A stretch of 64,000 nt of DNA, taken from the NCBI GenBank assembly GCA_019828545.1, contig JACVRA010000488.1, positions 81,402 through 145,401 of the forward strand, in the 5' to 3' direction. The notes beneath the pieces are model-generated. The model made no database searches. It had not been told where the DNA came from and saw only the letters and a program-made list of their open reading frames with translations. The translations under genes and the position numbers were made by a program. Below, in pieces: positions 58,892 to 64,000 of the stretch (positions are counted from its first letter, which is position 1; the number at the start of each line of letters is the position of its first letter). Origin of the DNA: Paracamarosporium sp. OC-R06-R3. Its lineage: Eukaryota > Ascomycota > Dothideomycetes > Pleosporales > Didymosphaeriaceae.

Positions 58892-60015
58892 GGTTATTGT
58901 GTGAGTTTAGGGAGGGTTGTGGGACTTCTACAGATCGAAGCGCGATGCCAACATCATAATGAGGGTCACTGTACGTTGAAGGAAGAGATCGAACCCTGAA
59001 AGCCTTGTTTGCAGCAGAGGTCCGTGGTAAACGAAAGACACGCTAGCGGATATCCGATGCTTTGCTGGGTAGCGCGCTCCGGACGAGGATTGGAAGCCCA
59101 AATCGCCGACCTTGTTATCTTGTTGCTGCGACGATGTCGAAGGCGAGATTTTATCTCTATAGCCACAGGCCGTAATATCATCATGAAGCCATCTTCCTCA
59201 ACCTCACTTTCTACGTTGACATCCTGCGCGCGTGTGATGTTGCATCGCCTCATATCTAGTCCAATCACCGAATCTCCGGGACCACGTCTCCCAGCCTTGG
59301 CAATATGGTATAAGTTCAGCTTTGGCTGTGTTAAACATGGTCAATGTTGCAAGGAAAATGAACGTTTGCACTCTACTCATAAATCAATCGTGCGCCACAA
59401 TAGTGGCGTCCAACGTCTCCGGTCTTACTGACCCGTTTTGATTGCATCAGCAAGTTCTCTGTAAATCATTTTGTAAATTTATTGGTATAATGGCTTTCAG
59501 TCATTGTAAAGAAATTCGCATAGAATTGGAACTAAGTGTCAATAACAGTAACGCCGAAGCATTAATTCTTAGGTCTTTAACAATAAAGATTCTTCTCTTC
59601 ATATTAACAATACACTTAGGATCACAAAGTCCGACCCTAGTATCTATACAATATATCTGTGGTCCAGGGGCTATGTCTTGCCGTATCTATATGAAGGTTT
59701 CGTTATTCGAACATCCGATGCTAGAGTGCACATCCTCTTCAGGGTTCTTGGTTGTACCGGGCCTAGCCATATAATTGTCGTTAGCACATAATTGTCTCGC
59801 CGGATTCCTCTGTTGTGCTTGCGGCTGAGCTCATAGTCACCCCTTAGCGTTTCCTGTATTGTTCATGCTGCAGCCACCTGGTGTGGTCGTGTCACTTAAG
59901 TGGCCGAGAAACCTCTGCCATTTTCGAAACGTACGTCGTAAATTTGTGCCTCAAAGATCATCCAATCCGCTAACATCAGTCTTTCCACTCTTACGCAACA
60001 TTAAGCACGGCCAGA
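58892..60015. other. Gene-poor stretch between decayed P450 and F-box gene
   Basis: Holds weak frames (58,966-59,268 minus; 59,442-59,774 plus) without family resemblance and an AT-rich patch at about 59,450-59,720. The last 100 bp would be the former F-box promoter. Confidence 0.5.
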
Positions 60016-61980
60016 ATGAATCTCACTTCTTTTCCACTCGAGGTACTGCAGCAGATAGCAGGTTGTGTCGAAGCAGTGCATCGGCCTAGCCTTTACGCTT
60101 TTAGCTTGACGAGTAAGGCTTGTCACAAAGCCTTAAAGTTTCTCGTCTTTCGAGAAATCAATATCACAATTCATCATCGCGAAACACTGCAGCCCGATGT
60201 CGACAGACTCACTGAAACTCTCTCCCGCACAGATTCCGCTCGTCACGTCCAGCGCATCAGCATTAGAGGGGATATACGGCTCAGTGCCAGGGATGTACGG
60301 ATCAAAGCCAGACTAGCGACTCATCCCTTTACCTGGGATAGGGATTGGTTGACAGTAGATGGCCTTGATGAGATCCTCGTTGACGAAGAGCCGATCCGTT
60401 ATGGTGACGAATATGTAGTTTATGACGAACGTGTTATTAGAAGATCTTCTGAGGAGGACATGGCATGGACTCCCGTTATGAGACTGCTTCAAGCGATACC
60501 TCACCTAAAAGACCTGGTCTATGACTGCAAGAGTCAATTCCCACTAAGTCTTCTCAGTACCCTCCGGGAGCAGCATCCTCAATGCAGGCTTCACCATCTT
60601 ACGTTCCGATTCCGAACCTTGTTGCCAGGTCCCCCTAATCCTTACGAGATGGAACTTGCCACGTTCCCATCTCTCTACAGAGTGAAGGTTGCCTGCGCTT
60701 TACGGGATATACATAGAAGGAACGATTTTAACTTGGAGGCCATAATGGAGGTTGTTGCTAGGTTTGCTCCCAATCTCAAGGAAGTAATCATCTTGAATCT
60801 CGATCCATACCATCGTTCAAGGTTCAGCCGCAAACGAAAGATGTGGCAAGGTCTCCCAGGCTTTAATGGCGAGGCAGTGGGATCCCTGACATCTCTGACA
60901 CTCAAGGGATGTTCAGACTTAAAATCACCAACACTGCTACAGAATTGGGCCAGGCATACGGACTTTGCTTGCCTGCAGCACCTTGCTCTTGGGGGAAGCT
61001 ATAGTGAAAAGAATTATGCGCTCAGTGGCAAGACAATGGAGTGGGTTGCCCGGAACCATACATTCCCCCATATAAGAACACTTAGCGTTTACCTTACCCG
61101 AGACGACGATGGTCACGAAGAATCGCGCTATAGTGAAAATGCAGTCTCCTTTTTCCAGGCTTTCGAATCTCTTGAGGAGCTATCAGTTCATGGGCCGGTT
61201 GATTCACTTATTGTCCACGCTATTTTGTGCCATCATGGGCAGAAGCTAAAAAAGCTTAGTTTGGATCCTTTCGAGGATGCTCCTTATTTCCCTGATCGCT
61301 CTAGACAAAATATACCAATGGAGTTTACCAGGGATCATATCGTACAGATTCAAACTCAGTGTCCGGTACTAGAAGAGCTCGTGATTCCGGTCAAGCGCAA
61401 TAAGTCTAGTGCGTCCGAAGCTGAGATCTATAGATGCTTCTCCAAGATGAAATGTTTGCGATTTCTCTTAATTCGTCTAGATTGCTCAAATTGGCGGATC
61501 TTCCAGGACAGTACGGACAACCCCCAGTTTGATGAGGAGGATTGAGAGATTGTGCACAGGTTGCCCCCCCTGAAGAGAGGTGAATTGAAGGAAACTATGA
61601 TCAATTGCGCAGTAGACGAGATGCTGGCAGGCTCCATCTGGAAGACTATCAGCCGCAACAAGACGGGCAGACAGTTGGAGCGTCTCAAACTATGGACTAA
61701 AGGTGGTGGTGATTTTGGCTACCGGCACATTATTGAATGTACGACTAGGACGATCTTTAAGAGTTTGAGTCGCTCATGGCTAATTGAGCGCGTTCCAGGA
61801 GGCGATAAAGAAGACATCACTATCAGGGAACTGGGGTAGGATGCAAGGTGGGTCGATGACCCAGATGTGAGATTTTGTCATGAGTCGGAGGTTGGACAAA
61901 TATTCCGCACTATCTGGCCCTGCATAGGAGGTAGCAAGGATTGGCGAGACGACTGGTCGAGCTTTCCTCTCCAGGTATAG
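60016..61980 (+). pseudogene. F-box/LRR-type protein gene with two in-frame stops
   Basis: One reading frame spans 655 codons. An F-box opens it (LTSFPLEVLQQIAGCVEAVHRPSLYAFSLTSKACHKAL). A leucine-rich helical body follows (LVYDCKSQFPLSLLSTL, SLTSLTLKGCSDLKSP, ESLEELSVHGPVDSL, CPVLEELVIPVK). A TGA at 61543 ends the first 509 residues, yet the same frame resumes with MINCAVDEMLAGSIW, GRQLERLKLWTKGGGDFG and SRSWLIERVPG. It is cut again by TAG at 61837, and resumes with IFRTIWPCIGGSKDWRDDW before the natural TAG at 61978. These later pieces are normal C-terminal parts of this fungal F-box family. One C-to-T change explains each stop. A 509-residue truncated product is still possible. Confidence 0.82.
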
Positions 61981-62976
61981 GGTCTCTTTAGGAGTTTGTT
62001 TGTAGATTGCTGTGCGTCGTGGAAATTCAAAAATTCTCTTCGGATGCTGTGCCACGTGCTCTGTCAATTCACTTCCCGATTACGGTTGCTATGCCACACG
62101 TTGTAGTCAATAGTAACCGAAATGCTGTAGTCCGTGTTGATTTACGTAAGCTACAAGGGTTACCCAGCCCTTGGACATTCGGGTTAGGCACGAATTATCA
62201 AATAATCCGCGTGTCACATTACAGTTCCACTTTCGAATTCCACAAATTGTTCAAGAAAACATGATATTACTTGCACACAGACATAGAGCAAGAAGTCTAG
62301 TACATAGAGAGCTAAGTAGTCTCTACGACTAGCTCAGGGCAGCCTTAATGAATGTAGCTGCAGGGCCACATGCCCGTCAATCTCGGAATCGGGAAATAAA
62401 ACTACACCTGATGTAGGCAGTGGATTGATGATAAATTAAGATAATTCGCTCTACTCTGACTCGAATCTAAGGTAATAATCCCGACCTGAAATGATCCAAG
62501 GCAGAAACATTAGAGATATATGACACTAACGCTCATTCGTGTGGTCTCGCGTAGTCTTATCGGTTAGGGATATCTGAGCTTCGCCCTTGCTAATGTATTT
62601 GTCGACATGGTTTGTTCGGCAAGAGTACACAGCAAGATGGACCTAGCTATACAGATAACATGACAGGTCCCGTAAAACCGGACATTGCCAGATGTTCAAC
62701 CCAATTGTGCCAATATGCAACTCGCCGCGACAGAAAGGGCATCATGTAGCATTTTCAGTCTCTTCTCTAACTTCGAACCTCGCATTATACTTGTTACCTT
62801 AAGACCTGGAAACACCTTCAAGATGGTATCTTTGAAGACACGCTTCGTTTCTATATACCTCTTCTTAATAAGCTTGCTACTGCTCCTTTACCTTCCAGTG
62901 ATGTGAGGATCGCCGCTGCTAAAGTACGCGCCACTAACGATTTACTGTTGCGTACCGCGACTTAAGCGATATCTTC
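61981..62976. other. AT-rich gene-poor stretch
   Basis: About 1 kb. A plus-strand frame at 62,685-62,906 ends in a hydrophobic run (YLFLISLLLLLYLPV) but has no family resemblance. Nothing else is supported. Confidence 0.5.
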
Positions 62977-63717
62977 ATGGTTGGCGTTGAAGTTAGAAAA
63001 GACAATCATCCCAAGACTAGCAAGCACAACACTAGCAATCACAACACTAGCAAGCACAAGACAAGCAATCATAAGAATAGCAAGCACAAGACTAGAGAGC
63101 ATAAGATCACCCTGAAAAACCAAGATGGGACCACCAGGCACAAAACCACTGCCGAGAAACCCCCTACGAAAAAGAATCCGAAAACTCATTGTACTACTGC
63201 GCCAAAGTGCTGTGTTAAGAAGCCCAAGACGCACAGTAGCCTCCAGCTCAAGATGAAACTAAGGCCGGCTCAGAATATCTATGAGATCTAAGAGAGCGAG
63301 TACGCCATGTCATATCAATTCGAGGTTGGCGAGAAAGCCTCCGTCGTCGACCTGAGCGGCTGCACCGCCGTATTCTTCTGGAATGAGAAAGATATACCCT
63401 CCATCTTCCACATTTTCTCCGGAGATGAGGAAGAAAATGGCTACAAGGCTGCAGAGCTTACGGCTGAGTTTAGTTCGACAGCTCATGGTGTTACCATCAT
63501 GGCTTCCACCGATGAGAAATTGAATGCTGCAAAGAAGTCAATCCACAGCTATGATGAGAAGATCAAAATCCAGGAAGGAATATTGTACAAAGTTGACAAA
63601 ACCGAGGGGACCATGATGAGATGGAGGGTCACTGCTACGGCTGGAAGCCAAAAGCTTGATCCAAAGGAATATGAAGGTCGTTCTAGGCAGCAGGAACAGG
63701 TGACAGACAGGTACTAG
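62977..63717 (+). pseudogene. Unknown gene split by one in-frame TAA, with repeat-rich N-terminus
   Basis: Two open stretches, 62977-63291 and 63307-63717, lie in the same frame and are separated only by TAA at 63289 and five codons. The first encodes a very basic low-complexity region (TSKHN/TSNHK pentapeptides, then Lys/Pro/Thr/Cys). The second encodes a compact 136-residue region: SYQFEVGEKASVVDLSGCTA, then VFFWNEKDIPSIFHIFSGDE and IKIQEGILYKVDKTEGTMMR. I have a loose sense of similar uncharacterised fungal proteins but no name. Either the second part is an intact small gene starting at 63307, or the whole is one gene with a nonsense mutation (CAA to TAA fits). The neighbourhood of damaged genes favours the latter. 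Confidence 0.5.
63016..63105 (+). repeat. Six tandem copies of a 15-bp coding unit
   Basis: Units of the type ACTAGCAAGCACAAG with one to four changes each. Fifteen bases equal five codons, so the array encodes T-S-K/N-H-K/N pentapeptides without shifting frame. Confidence 0.9.
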
Positions 63718-63970
63718 CTGGTGTTGTTAAGTTATTCTCGGCTTATAGGTTGTAAGTTATCTAGATTCATCCTTTCTTTCTCGTTTCTGTCCTTTTCAGT
63801 GTTTTTGGATAGAGGTTTATAGAAGCAATTCATACATTGATTACATGGTAGAGCGAATTGATAGTGTATCCGCGGCGCCAGCTTAGCCTCTCCTCATTAA
63901 TGGCATGCTGATGATCTAGTTGGGGATTCTAGTCTCGGATTTGCTTTTTCATGTTTTTAACGTACTTGAT
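63718..63970. other. Gene-free right flank
   Basis: 3' flank of the preceding unit; T-rich (TTTCTTTCTCGTTTCTG). No feature supported. Confidence 0.45.
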
Positions 63971-64000
63971 AAGCGAGCGCGCCGGACAAGCGAGCGCGCC
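63971..64000. repeat. 17-bp-period GC-rich tandem repeat cut by the window edge
   Basis: AAGCGAGCGCGCC occurs at 63971-63983 and again at 63988-64000, giving a 17-bp period. Strongly GC-rich against an AT-leaning flank. It may continue beyond the window as a minisatellite or element end. Confidence 0.75.

Noticed and set aside
58980..59010. GGGTTCGATC on the minus strand, like a tRNA T-loop
   Set aside because: No acceptor stem, D-arm or anticodon arm can be folded from the preceding 60 bases.
58966..59268. 100-codon minus-strand frame upstream of the P450 relic
   Set aside because: I tested whether it was the lost P450 N-terminus; it lacks a membrane anchor and Pro-rich hinge, so no link is claimed.

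Overview
This window looks like nuclear DNA of a filamentous ascomycete (Pezizomycotina, probably a dothideomycete). Genes carry short introns (about 45-130 bp, mostly GTRNGT...YAG), sit on both strands without operons, and include core eukaryotic genes (COQ2, RPL31, ALG10, PSF2, PEX19, UBC9, PABPN1-like, SCYL1-like). Fungal secreted hydrolases (GH76, GH16, AA9) and fungal-specific families (Goodbye-NACHT receptor, DUF7580-like, fungal F-box) are also present. Class-level placement is an inference from gene content. I found no rRNA, tRNA, CRISPR array or intact transposon.

Layout. 0.3-1.7 kb: secreted GH76 mannanase-like gene. 4.1-9.1 kb: a 1,568-residue Goodbye-NACHT-repeat-ZZ receptor. 10.0-15.7 kb: JmjC/4CXXC chromatin protein divergent from COQ2. 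16.5-19.0 kb: GH16 glucanase and a GFA-type enzyme. 19.3-27.4 kb: ribosomal protein eL31, a CHY-RING ubiquitin ligase and an SH3-RasGEF, all on the minus strand. 27.4-33.9 kb: a 6.5 kb stretch with no convincing gene, starting with a very GC-rich island. 33.9-38.9 kb: ALG10 divergent from GINS PSF2, then an AA9 copper monooxygenase. 39.7-44.0 kb: a divergent pair (C2H2-like protein and DUF7580-like protein). 44.3-53.5 kb: a dense housekeeping block with an acidic unknown, PEX19, UBC9, a PABPN1-like RRM protein, an Hv1-type proton channel and SCYL1. 54.3-56.1 kb: secreted SurE-like phosphatase, a signal-peptide-only relic and a small cysteine-rich secreted protein. 57.5-63.7 kb: decayed genes (cytochrome P450, F-box and a split unknown), with stop codons of the kind C-to-T (CpA-to-TpA) change produces.

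The main biological reading is a two-part landscape. A conserved gene-dense core (about 10-54 kb) borders, at about 56 kb, a zone of gene decay that resembles repeat-induced point mutation (RIP) leakage. The small cysteine-rich secreted gene at 55,790-56,090 sits on that border and encodes a signal peptide, a KR processing site and six mature-region cysteines. That is a typical genomic niche for a fungal effector-like peptide. It is built from two exons and the second has no ATG, so a start-to-stop scan misses it. Exon joins throughout were worked out by hand from splice motifs, reading phase and family resemblance; no alignment or transcript data was available.
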